The notes beneath the pieces are model-generated. The model did not search any database and was not told where the DNA came from. It saw only the letters and a program-made list of their open reading frames with translations. The translations under genes and the position numbers were made by a program. A stretch of DNA of 64,000 bases from Clostridiaceae bacterium (GTDB lineage Bacteria > Bacillota > Clostridia > Lachnospirales > Lachnospiraceae), in NCBI GenBank assembly GCA_009911305.1, contig QXXC01000001.1:228881-292880 (forward strand), read 5' to 3'. Below are positions 26,231 to 33,642 of the stretch, piece by piece; the stretch's first letter is position 1, and every line of letters starts with the position of its first letter.

Positions 26231-27601
26231 ATGTCAGAAACTGCTTACAGCGGCGAAAACAAGATGGGCTCCATGCCCATTAACAAGCTGCTTGTCTCTA
26301 TGTCCCTGCCCATGATTGCATCCATGCTCGTCCAGGCGCTTTATAATATCGTGGACAGCATCTTTGTCGCGCAGATCAGTGAGAATGCCCTCACAGCCGT
26401 GTCTCTGGCCTTTCCGGTGCAGAGCCTTTTAATTGCCGTGTCCTCCGGCACCTGTGTCGGGATCAACGCGCTTTTGTCGCGCTCCTTAGGCGAGCGCCGC
26501 CAGGATGAGGCAAACCTTGCCGCTGCCAACGGCGTATTCCTGGCAGCCATAAGCTGCGCCCTGTTCGCCCTCTTCGGCCTCGCCGGCTCGCGCATCTTCT
26601 TTGCCAGCCAGACAGAAACCCAGGAAGTCATTGAATTCGGCGCACAGTACCTGACGATCTGCCTCGTCTTCTCCTTCGGCATCTTTGGGGAAATGACCTT
26701 TGAACGGCTGATGCAGTCAACAGGGCGGACATTTTACAGCATGATCACCCAGGGCACGGGAGCCATTGTCAACATTATCCTGGATCCCATCATGATCTTC
26801 GGCCTGTTCGGCTTCCCGCGCCTGGGTATACGGGGAGCGGCGATCGCCACGGTTACGGGGCAGATCATTGCCATGCTCCTGGCTGTGTACTTAAATCACA
26901 CGAAAAATCCCGACATCCGGCTTTCTTTCAGCGGCTTTCGGCCAAACAAACGCGTCATCGGCCTGATCTACACGGTCGGCGTGCCCTCGATTGTCATGCA
27001 GTCCATCACCTCGGTCATGACCTTTGGTATGAACCGGATTCTGATTAAGTTTTCCGAGACGGCTGTCTCCGTGCTGGGCGTGTATTTCAAGCTGCAGAGC
27101 TTTATTTTTATGCCGGTTTTTGGCCTGAACAACGGCCTGATTCCCATTGTAGCCTACAACTATGGGGCTGCCAGCCGTAAGCGCATTATGGATACCATAA
27201 AGCTCGGCATCGCCATCGCGGTCGGCATCATGCTCTGCGGGCTGATCATCTTCCAGGCGTTCACGCCGCAGCTTCTGGGCATGTTCAACGCCTCGGAGCA
27301 CATGCTGGAGGTCGGCGTCCCGGCCCTGCGCATCATCAGCTTAAGCTTTCTGTTCGCCGGATACTGCATCATCATCGGCTCCGTGTTCCAGGCGCTCGGG
27401 AACGGGGTATACAGCCTGATCGTCTCCGTTGCCAGGCAGCTCATATGCATCCTGCCCCTGGCCTGGTTTTTTGCAGATACCTGGGGGCTTCATGCGGTCT
27501 GGTATTCCTTCGCCCTGGCAGAGCTGATGTCCCTGACGCTCTCCACCCTGCTGTTTCGCAGGATCTATGTAAAAAAGATACAGGGACTGGGCCGCGCCTG
27601 A
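26231..27601 (+). CDS. MATE-family efflux transporter
   Basis: A 456-residue, twelve-helix exporter of the multidrug and toxic compound extrusion family, driven by sodium or proton. The family pattern is visible in both halves: MSLPMIASMLVQALYNIVDSIFV in helix 1-2 (key P-x-x-x-x-x-L-x-x-x-x-x-N-x-x-D), and GLNNGLIPIVAYNYGA in helix 7-8. AAAGGAGGAACTGCC precedes the ATG. It is transcribed alone from a strong promoter with a structured leader, so expression may be conditional. It ends eight bases before the convergent aat stop with no terminator in between. I do not think it is the missing polysaccharide flippase: its motifs are those of drug-type MATE proteins and it is outside the locus. Confidence 0.93.
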   Translation: MSETAYSGENKMGSMPINKLLVSMSLPMIASMLVQALYNIVDSIFVAQISENALTAVSLAFPVQSLLIAVSSGTCVGINALLSRSLGERRQDEANLAAANGVFLAAISCALFALFGLAGSRIFFASQTETQEVIEFGAQYLTICLVFSFGIFGEMTFERLMQSTGRTFYSMITQGTGAIVNIILDPIMIFGLFGFPRLGIRGAAIATVTGQIIAMLLAVYLNHTKNPDIRLSFSGFRPNKRVIGLIYTVGVPSIVMQSITSVMTFGMNRILIKFSETAVSVLGVYFKLQSFIFMPVFGLNNGLIPIVAYNYGAASRKRIMDTIKLGIAIAVGIMLCGLIIFQAFTPQLLGMFNASEHMLEVGVPALRIISLSFLFAGYCIIIGSVFQALGNGVYSLIVSVARQLICILPLAWFFADTWGLHAVWYSFALAELMSLTLSTLLFRRIYVKKIQGLGRA

Positions 27602-27609
27602 TTCAGGCG

Positions 27610-28263
27610 TCACCGCCCGATTCCCTCGTCGAGAAGGCGGTTGTACTCTTCCCAGGGTACAAACCGCCCTCCCATACGTTCTAAATGGTCGGTATGAAAC
27701 TGACAGTCAATAAACAGGAATCCCTTTTCTCTCAGAATGCGGGCTATCCCGATCAGCGCGGCCTTTGAACCGTTCTCTTTTTCCGAAAACATGCTTTCCC
27801 CGAAAAAACAGGCGCCAATGCAGACCCCATACAGCCCTCCGGCCAGTTCCCCGTCCTCAAACGACTCGGCGCTGACGGCATAGCCCTTCCTGTGCAGGGC
27901 CAGATAGGCGTCCTCCATCTCATCGGAAATCCAGGTTCCCTCCGCGTATTCCCTTTTTGTACGGCACCGATGCATGGTATCCTTAAAATCCCGGTTCAGG
28001 ACCACGCTCAGGCGATGCTTCTTCATATATTTTTTCATCGAATGCGAAATGTGGATCTCGTCCGGAAAGATCAGAAAGCGCTCCCTGGGGCACCACCACA
28101 TAATCTCATCCCCGGGATCATACCACGGAAAAATCCCGTAGCAGTACGCAAGGACAAGACGCTCTTCGCTCAAATCGCCTCCCACGGCCAAAAGGCCGTC
28201 TTCCCGGGCAAGCTCCGGGGCCGGGAAGCTGATTTCTTTTTTTCTCAGGCGGTACACTGGCAT
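27610..28263 (-). CDS. aat: Leucyl/phenylalanyl-tRNA-protein transferase
   Basis: Adds Leu or Phe from aminoacyl-tRNA to proteins with N-terminal Arg or Lys, making them N-degron substrates for ClpS-ClpAP. 217 residues. Conserved motifs: LLAVGGDLSEERLVLAYCYGIFPW (G-G-D-L and G-I-F-P-W), DEIMWWCPRERFLIFP, EGTWISDEMEDAYLALHRKGYAVSAE in form (T-W-I-x-x-x-M-x-x-A-Y), GLYGVCIGACFFGESMFS and FIDCQFHTDHL. It overlaps the end of clpA by 19 bases, so the whole pathway is one operon: clpS, clpA, aat. Confidence 0.95.
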   Translation of the reverse strand: MPVYRLRKKEISFPAPELAREDGLLAVGGDLSEERLVLAYCYGIFPWYDPGDEIMWWCPRERFLIFPDEIHISHSMKKYMKKHRLSVVLNRDFKDTMHRCRTKREYAEGTWISDEMEDAYLALHRKGYAVSAESFEDGELAGGLYGVCIGACFFGESMFSEKENGSKAALIGIARILREKGFLFIDCQFHTDHLERMGGRFVPWEEYNRLLDEGIGR

Positions 28264-30605
28264 GGCTTTTCTCTTTTCTGATATTCCAACATAAATGTGT
28301 CTTCCCTGCAGCTCAGGCGGCAGCTTCCGCCCTTTTTCAGTCTTCCAAACAGGATCTCATCCACCAGCAGGGGCTTTATCTCGCTGCCGATGACGCGCTC
28401 TAACTCTCTTGCCCCGTACTCCTCGCTGATTCCCTTCTTTCTGAGCAGCTCTCTCGCCCCGCCGGAAACAGACCACTCGATCTTCTTTGCCCCGAGCATC
28501 CGTCCCAGCTCATCAAGCTTCTTTCCCGCAATCCGGTCCGCCATCGCATCGTCCATAGCGTTAAAGACCACGATGCGGTTCAGACGGTTCCTGAATTCCG
28601 GCTGGAAGGTCTTTTTTACCTCCTCCAGCATCACATCCGCCTGAAATGTCCGCTCTCCGAAGCCGATCCCCGCCTTTCCCACCCGGCTGGCGCCGGCGTT
28701 GGAGGTCATAATCACAATCACATTTCTGAAATCTGCCTTGCGGCCCTGATTATCCGTGAGCGTGGCATAGTCCATTACCTGGAGAAGGATATTGTAGATA
28801 TCCGGGTGCGCCTTCTCGATCTCGTCAAGCAGAAGCACCGCATGGGGGGTCCGGCGGATCTCCTCGGTCAGAAGCCCGCCCTCCTCATAGCCCACATATC
28901 CGGCCGGAGCGCCGATCAGCTTTGCCACCGCGTGTTTTTCCCCATATTCGCTCATATCAAACCGGATCAGGCGCACGCCCAGCTCTTCGGCAAGACATTT
29001 TGCAATCTCTGTTTTCCCCACGCCGGTCGGACCCACAAACAGAAGGCTGGCCAGCGGCTTTCCTTCCTCCAGAAGGCCTGCGCGGGAAAATTTCACTGCA
29101 TTCACAACCTGGCTCACCGCCTCGTCCTGGCCGAACACATGCCCCTTCAGCCGCTCCTCAAGCCCCGCCAGCTTCTTAATCTCATCCTGCTCCACCGTCT
29201 GCTTCGGAATCTGGCACGTTCTGGAAAGGATCTCGTCAATCAGCTCCTTATTCACAGTCTGCCTTTTCTGCGGCAGGGGATGGAGGCGGCGGTAAGCGCC
29301 CGATTCGTCGATCAGATCGAGCGCTTTATCCGGCAGAAACCGCTCATTGATATAACGGGTGCTCATGCGCACCGCATAATCCAGAACCCCTTTTCCATAG
29401 CGGACCTTGTGGTACGACTCATAATGCCTCTTAAGGCCCTCCAGAATCTTCACCGCATCCTCCGGCGATGGCTCCTTAATCTCCACATTCTGAAAGCGGC
29501 GCACAAGGCTTTTGCTCTTTTCAAAATGTTTTTTATATTCCTCAAAGGTCGTCGCGCCGATAAAGCGGACCGCGCCCGCCGCCAGATAGGGCTTGAGCAT
29601 ATTGGAAATGTCAAGGCTGCCCCCGTTTACGGCCCCTGCCCCCACGATATTGTGGATCTCGTCAATATAGACGATGGGCTTTTCCTCCCGGCTGATTCCG
29701 TCCATAATTTCCCGGAAGCGCTTTTCAAATTCTCCCCGGTACTGGGTCCCCGCAAGCAGGCTTCCCAGATCCAGGGCGAATATCCTGGCTCCCTTTAAGG
29801 GCTCCGGCACGCGCCCCTCATTAAGCAGACGGGCAAGACCGTAGATAATGGCGGTCTTGCCCACCCCCGGCTCTCCGACATGGAGCGGATTATTCTTATC
29901 CTTCCGGCAGAGGATCTGCATCGTCCGCTCCAGCTCTTCCTCGCGGCCGATCAGCGGATTCACGCCGTCAAGCTCCTCATTGACGCATGTGACATAGCGC
30001 CTCCACCGCTGGCTTCTGCCGCCGGCTGACGTCTCACGGCCTTCCTCCCCGCCGCCGGCTTCTCCCTCCTCCTCACGGCCTGCGCCCGCATTTTCCCGGC
30101 CCGTACCTCTGTCCTTCTCCCGCTCCGCCTGTTCCCCGCGGCCGATGCGGGTGCGGCGCGCATCGTACCGCTCCCGGATCTCACTGTATATGACCGTCAG
30201 CTCCCGCAGCAGATCCGTCTTCCCCACTCCCTGGGTTTCCATATAAAAAACAGCATAGCTCTCCTTCAGGAAATAAAAACCATACACCAGATGCTGCAGC
30301 TCGACCGCCTCCTTTCCGCAGTCGTCCGCCTGCTCCTGGGCACGGATCAGAACCGTCTCAAGCCCCGCCGACATCTCCGGCTTATCTGTCTGGCCTGTGG
30401 GCTCCGAATGTTCCTTCAGATACCCGATCAGGCGATCCTGTAAGCTGTCCGCATCGCCGCCGCAGTTCTCAAATGCCTCCCGAAACGTCTCGCAGCCCGC
30501 AATCTGATATAAAAGAAGCTCCGGCGTCGCAAATTCATAACGCTCCCTGGCCGCCGCCTCAAAGGTGGCGTTTAAGACATCCGCCACTTCCTTTGTCACT
30601 CTCAT
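28245..30605 (-). CDS. clpA: ClpA-type AAA+ unfoldase of the Clp protease
   Basis: Unfolds substrates and feeds them to ClpP. 786 residues with a ClpA layout: an N-domain (about 1-150), a low-complexity Glu/Gly/Arg-rich linker (about 155-205) unlike E. coli ClpA, then two AAA+ modules. Walker A of D1 is GEPGVGKTAI, of D2 GPTGVGKTEIAK; Walker B motifs are IVYIDEIHNI and VLLLDEIEKAH. The ClpP-docking IGF loop is visible in KAGIGFGERTF. There is no long ClpB-type middle domain, which separates it from ClpB and ClpC. The ribosome binding site AAGGAGG lies inside the last codons of clpS. It overlaps aat downstream. Confidence 0.93.
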   Translation of the reverse strand: MRVTKEVADVLNATFEAAARERYEFATPELLLYQIAGCETFREAFENCGGDADSLQDRLIGYLKEHSEPTGQTDKPEMSAGLETVLIRAQEQADDCGKEAVELQHLVYGFYFLKESYAVFYMETQGVGKTDLLRELTVIYSEIRERYDARRTRIGRGEQAEREKDRGTGRENAGAGREEEGEAGGGEEGRETSAGGRSQRWRRYVTCVNEELDGVNPLIGREEELERTMQILCRKDKNNPLHVGEPGVGKTAIIYGLARLLNEGRVPEPLKGARIFALDLGSLLAGTQYRGEFEKRFREIMDGISREEKPIVYIDEIHNIVGAGAVNGGSLDISNMLKPYLAAGAVRFIGATTFEEYKKHFEKSKSLVRRFQNVEIKEPSPEDAVKILEGLKRHYESYHKVRYGKGVLDYAVRMSTRYINERFLPDKALDLIDESGAYRRLHPLPQKRQTVNKELIDEILSRTCQIPKQTVEQDEIKKLAGLEERLKGHVFGQDEAVSQVVNAVKFSRAGLLEEGKPLASLLFVGPTGVGKTEIAKCLAEELGVRLIRFDMSEYGEKHAVAKLIGAPAGYVGYEEGGLLTEEIRRTPHAVLLLDEIEKAHPDIYNILLQVMDYATLTDNQGRKADFRNVIVIMTSNAGASRVGKAGIGFGERTFQADVMLEEVKKTFQPEFRNRLNRIVVFNAMDDAMADRIAGKKLDELGRMLGAKKIEWSVSGGARELLRKKGISEEYGARELERVIGSEIKPLLVDEILFGRLKKGGSCRLSCREDTFMLEYQKREKPCQCTA

Positions 30606-30608
30606 CTC

Positions 30609-30908
30609 CTATGCCTCCTTAAGCGTCAGCCGGAACGGATAGCCCTCTTCCTTGGCCCTCTCTGTCACGATCCGGACTTTCGACACGGCAATATCATAAG
30701 GGTAGCTTCCCACTGCCGCCTGGCCGCCCTTATGTACGCTCATCATCAGGGCCACCGCCTCCTCTTTTCCCTTGTGAAAAACTTCCATCAGGATCCTCAC
30801 TACAAAATCCATGGGAGTATAATCGTCATTGTGCATAATAACCTGATACCGCTTTGGCTCCCGGATCCGGCTCTGGGACTTCTGCCTCGTTTCCCCCTGA
30901 ATCGACAC
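30609..30908 (-). CDS. clpS: ClpS adaptor of the N-degron pathway
   Basis: A 99-residue ClpS, the adaptor that recognises destabilising N-terminal residues and delivers them to ClpA. The pocket sequence VIMHNDDYTPMDFVV contains the Asn-Asp pair that binds the alpha-amino group, and MMSVHKGGQAAVG carries the conserved His. The disordered N-terminal tail is present (first 20 residues, rich in R, Q, S). It begins with GTG, which is preceded by AAGGAGG and a six-base spacer. First gene of the clpS-clpA-aat operon. Confidence 0.95.
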   Translation of the reverse strand: MSIQGETRQKSQSRIREPKRYQVIMHNDDYTPMDFVVRILMEVFHKGKEEAVALMMSVHKGGQAAVGSYPYDIAVSKVRIVTERAKEEGYPFRLTLKEA

Positions 30909-30951
30909 CTCTGTCCTCCTTTGTATCTGTATTTCGCGTCTGAACCGCTAT

Positions 30952-31548
30952 TTAACCCTTCTGAATCCGCCCCTGTTCCACATTGGGCAGGATAAAATTT
31001 TCATAGGAATACTTCCACAGCGTCTCGGAACCCCTGCCCGTATTCTGATTTCTTCCGAGAATCTGGCTTAAACGCACCCCGCGCTCCGCCCAGGAACGGC
31101 CGTCTGTCGCCGCGTTCAGCATCGTCGGCTGAATATTATCCAGTGTCCTCGCAAATCTCGCCTCCGGCGTGGACTCTGCCTCAAACTCCTCCCATAACCC
31201 CCGGAGGCTCTCCCGCTGATCCGCCGGAAGCAGGCCGAAGATGCGATCCGCCGCCGCCAGCTCTCGTTTCTTCTGGCTCTTCTTCGCCTCCTCGTCGTAG
31301 GCGTAGGTATCCCCCGCGTCTATCTCCACCAGATCATGAATCAGCAGCATGGTCACTGTCTTTAAAACGTCAATGGGTTCATTGGAATATTCGCTTAAAA
31401 GCACCGCCATAAGCGCCATATGCCAGGCGTGCTCAGCGTCGTTTTCCTTGCGTTCTTTGCCGCTTAAGTAGGTCTGCCGGCTGATCAATTTTTCTTTATC
31501 GATCTCGCGGCAAAATTCAAATTGCTTTTCGATTCTGCTTTTTTCCAT
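30952..31548 (-). CDS. HD-domain phosphohydrolase, YfbR-like
   Basis: A 198-residue HD_3-type protein resembling YfbR 5'-deoxynucleotidases. Metal ligands: His in DAEHAWHMALMAVLL, the paired HD in LLIHDLVEIDAGDTYAYD, and the Asp in FARTLDNIQPTML. Likely hydrolyses a nucleoside monophosphate; the specificity is inferred only from family. Length is normal. It is upstream of clpS on the same strand with a 43-base gap, so it could be transcribed with the N-degron operon, but no functional link is obvious. Confidence 0.85.
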   Translation of the reverse strand: MEKSRIEKQFEFCREIDKEKLISRQTYLSGKERKENDAEHAWHMALMAVLLSEYSNEPIDVLKTVTMLLIHDLVEIDAGDTYAYDEEAKKSQKKRELAAADRIFGLLPADQRESLRGLWEEFEAESTPEARFARTLDNIQPTMLNAATDGRSWAERGVRLSQILGRNQNTGRGSETLWKYSYENFILPNVEQGRIQKG

Positions 31549-31721
31549 GATTTATGCCTCTTTATTTGTTTTATGTGGGTATAGATAAACCAATGTTTTT
31601 ATTTTACTATATCCGGGTCGGTTTTACAAGAAGGCGGCGGGAGGTATATTGGGTTTTCATTCATCATCCCCTCTGCCACCTCATATAATTCAGTAATCAT
31701 ACCCGGAAACGGAGCGCTTTC

Positions 31722-32588
31722 ATGAAGCTTCCTTTCAGATTTCTGTTCCAGAAACGTATTCTCACAACCGCTCTCCTGTTCGCTGCGGCCTTTTGCGGCG
31801 GAAACCTGTCGGCCCGGGCCGTGGCTCATTTCCCGGGCGCGCAGCCCGCTGTCCCTGCCGCGATTCCCTGCGGACAGCCCGCTGCCGCCGCCTCTGCCGA
31901 CGGCAATTGGGGGCTGAGCTTTCAGAGCGAGGGGCAGACGCCCGTCGGAAACGCGACGGCCGATTATTTAAAGCAGTATCACGCATACTATGCCGGGCCC
32001 GCGCAGGAGAAGGTGATCTATCTGACCTTTGACGCAGGCTATGAAAACGGGAACACGCCGGCGATTCTGGACGCCTTAAAAAAGCACCGGGCGGCCGCGA
32101 CCTTTTTTCTGGTCGGAAATTACTTGGAAACCAGCCCGGAGCTTGTGAAACGCATGGTAGCGGAAGGCCATACTGTGGGAAACCACACCTTCCACCACCC
32201 GGATATGTCAAAAATTTCTACAAAGGAAGCCTTTCAGAAGGAACTGACCGATTTGGAAGCGCTGTTCAAAGAGACAACCGGACAGGAAATGAAGAAATTC
32301 TATCGCCCGCCCCAGGGAAAATACAGTGAGAGCAACCTTCAGATGGCTGATGAGATGGGATACCGCACTTTTTTCTGGAGCCTCGCCTATGTGGACTGGT
32401 ATGAAGATAAGCAGCCCTCCAGGGAAGAGGCTTTCCAGAAGCTTCTGGGGCGGATCCACCCCGGCGCAGTCGTGCTTCTGCACAGCACGTCCAGGACGAA
32501 CGGGCAGATTCTGGATGAGCTTTTAACGAAATGGGAGGAAATGGGGTATCGGTTTGCGCCCCTGGATGAGCTTGTAAACGGAGCTTAA
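31722..32588 (+). CDS. Exported polysaccharide deacetylase, PdaA-like
   Basis: A 288-residue exported NodB-homology deacetylase. Residues 1-33 form a signal peptide (KLPFRFLFQ, hydrophobic stretch, ARA). The NodB domain shows all metal and catalytic motifs: YLTFDAGYENGNTP (the TFDxG motif with FDAG), GHTVGNHTFHHPDMS (HxxxH), YRPPQGKYSE (RPPxG), FFWSLAYVDWYEDKQ and VVLLHSTSRTN. WSLAYVDW and the FDAGYEN variant match PdaA, the enzyme making muramic delta-lactam in spore cortex, so a sporulation role is likely. It is monocistronic, on the opposite strand to both neighbours. A plain peptidoglycan deacetylase remains possible. Confidence 0.88.
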   Translation: MKLPFRFLFQKRILTTALLFAAAFCGGNLSARAVAHFPGAQPAVPAAIPCGQPAAAASADGNWGLSFQSEGQTPVGNATADYLKQYHAYYAGPAQEKVIYLTFDAGYENGNTPAILDALKKHRAAATFFLVGNYLETSPELVKRMVAEGHTVGNHTFHHPDMSKISTKEAFQKELTDLEALFKETTGQEMKKFYRPPQGKYSESNLQMADEMGYRTFFWSLAYVDWYEDKQPSREEAFQKLLGRIHPGAVVLLHSTSRTNGQILDELLTKWEEMGYRFAPLDELVNGA

Positions 32589-32637
32589 GCCCCATTGGCA
32601 GCCCCTGTCCGCGGCGCAGCGGCCCTTTCCCCCTCCT

Positions 32638-33624
32638 TTACACCCGCAGGAGCCGGCGGATCAGGGAAAGAACCGCGCCCGCCGTGCTGCAGAACGCCAG
32701 AAATTCATGGTTCGCATTCACCGCCTCCAGAACAGCGGCCGCCCCTTTTACAATCCCATGGAACGCCTCCCCGTCTGACGCAAGCGCGGCTGACACCGGG
32801 AGCGCCGCGTACACAGCCGCCATGCAGAGAAGGAACGGAATCAGGCCGCGGCCCGTATCATATTTCTTCATGCGTACGCCGCCGCCGGACGCCTTCCTGG
32901 AAAGAATCCACAGGCACCACACCGTGCCCAGGAACAGGATGAGGCCCGCCGCGCCCAGATAAAGGGCCAGGCCGTAGTTTTCCTCTGCCGCAATAGCCGC
33001 AACGCTTCCCAGCTCCCTCCGGCCGTACCAGAAGGCTTTTCCTGTCACCCAGACCATTCCAGCCATGCAAAGGGCGCAGCAAAGCTGCATGACGCGCGAC
33101 AGCAGGACAATGGTTCCTGTCATTCCCTTTGCAGCCGCGTCTCCTATCGCCTCTCCGGGCGACCCCCCGCTTCTCTCCTCCTGCGGGGCGCCCTTTCCAC
33201 GCGCCGCCTGCTTTGCCTCCCGCTCGCGAAGCAGGCGTTCCTGTTTTCGCTCCTCCTCCAGGAGCTCGATGCGCTTTTCGAGCTGGCGCCTGACTTTTTG
33301 GGAGGCCTTTTCCTTAGCCGCCTCCTCCTTTTTTTCTTTTTTTGAGGAGCGGGCAGACCTTTTAGCGCCCTCCCGGGCCCGCGATCGCGCGCTTCTCTCT
33401 GATTTTTCCCTTTTTCCGGCCCGGCCGTGTTCCGGCTCTTTGTATACAGGCGTCTCCCGGACGCTTACGTCCGCCTCGCCTGCATCCCGCGCAGGAGACT
33501 CAAAATTCTCCCATTCCTCACTGCCGTTTTCCCTCTCCCGCCCTCCGGCCCGGCTCCCCAGAAGCGCGCCGCAATTGCTGCAAAAATTTCCGGCCGCCTC
33601 ATGGCCGCATTTCGGACAGATCAC
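32638..33624 (-). CDS. Zinc-ribbon membrane protein with charged coiled-coil linker
   Basis: Not a recognised family. 328 residues in three parts: an N-terminal zinc ribbon with two Cys pairs (CPKCGHEAAGNFCSNCG), a highly charged Lys/Glu/Arg-rich linker of about 130 residues, likely a coiled coil (KKEKKEEAAKEKASQ, RRQLEKRIELLEEERKQE), and four TM helices in the last 150 residues. The gene follows the LCP gene by 18 bases on the same strand, so it is probably the last gene of the polysaccharide-assembly operon. Zinc ribbon plus coiled coil facing the cytosol suggests a scaffold at the membrane, but that is only inference. Confidence 0.65.
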   Translation of the reverse strand: MICPKCGHEAAGNFCSNCGALLGSRAGGRERENGSEEWENFESPARDAGEADVSVRETPVYKEPEHGRAGKREKSERSARSRAREGAKRSARSSKKEKKEEAAKEKASQKVRRQLEKRIELLEEERKQERLLREREAKQAARGKGAPQEERSGGSPGEAIGDAAAKGMTGTIVLLSRVMQLCCALCMAGMVWVTGKAFWYGRRELGSVAAIAAEENYGLALYLGAAGLILFLGTVWCLWILSRKASGGGVRMKKYDTGRGLIPFLLCMAAVYAALPVSAALASDGEAFHGIVKGAAAVLEAVNANHEFLAFCSTAGAVLSLIRRLLRV

Positions 33625-33642
33625 TGATATTACTTCCTTTCC

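Noticed and set aside
26231..27601. MATE protein as the missing Wzx flippase
   Set aside because: Its motifs are those of drug-type MATE exporters and it lies outside the polysaccharide locus with its own promoter.
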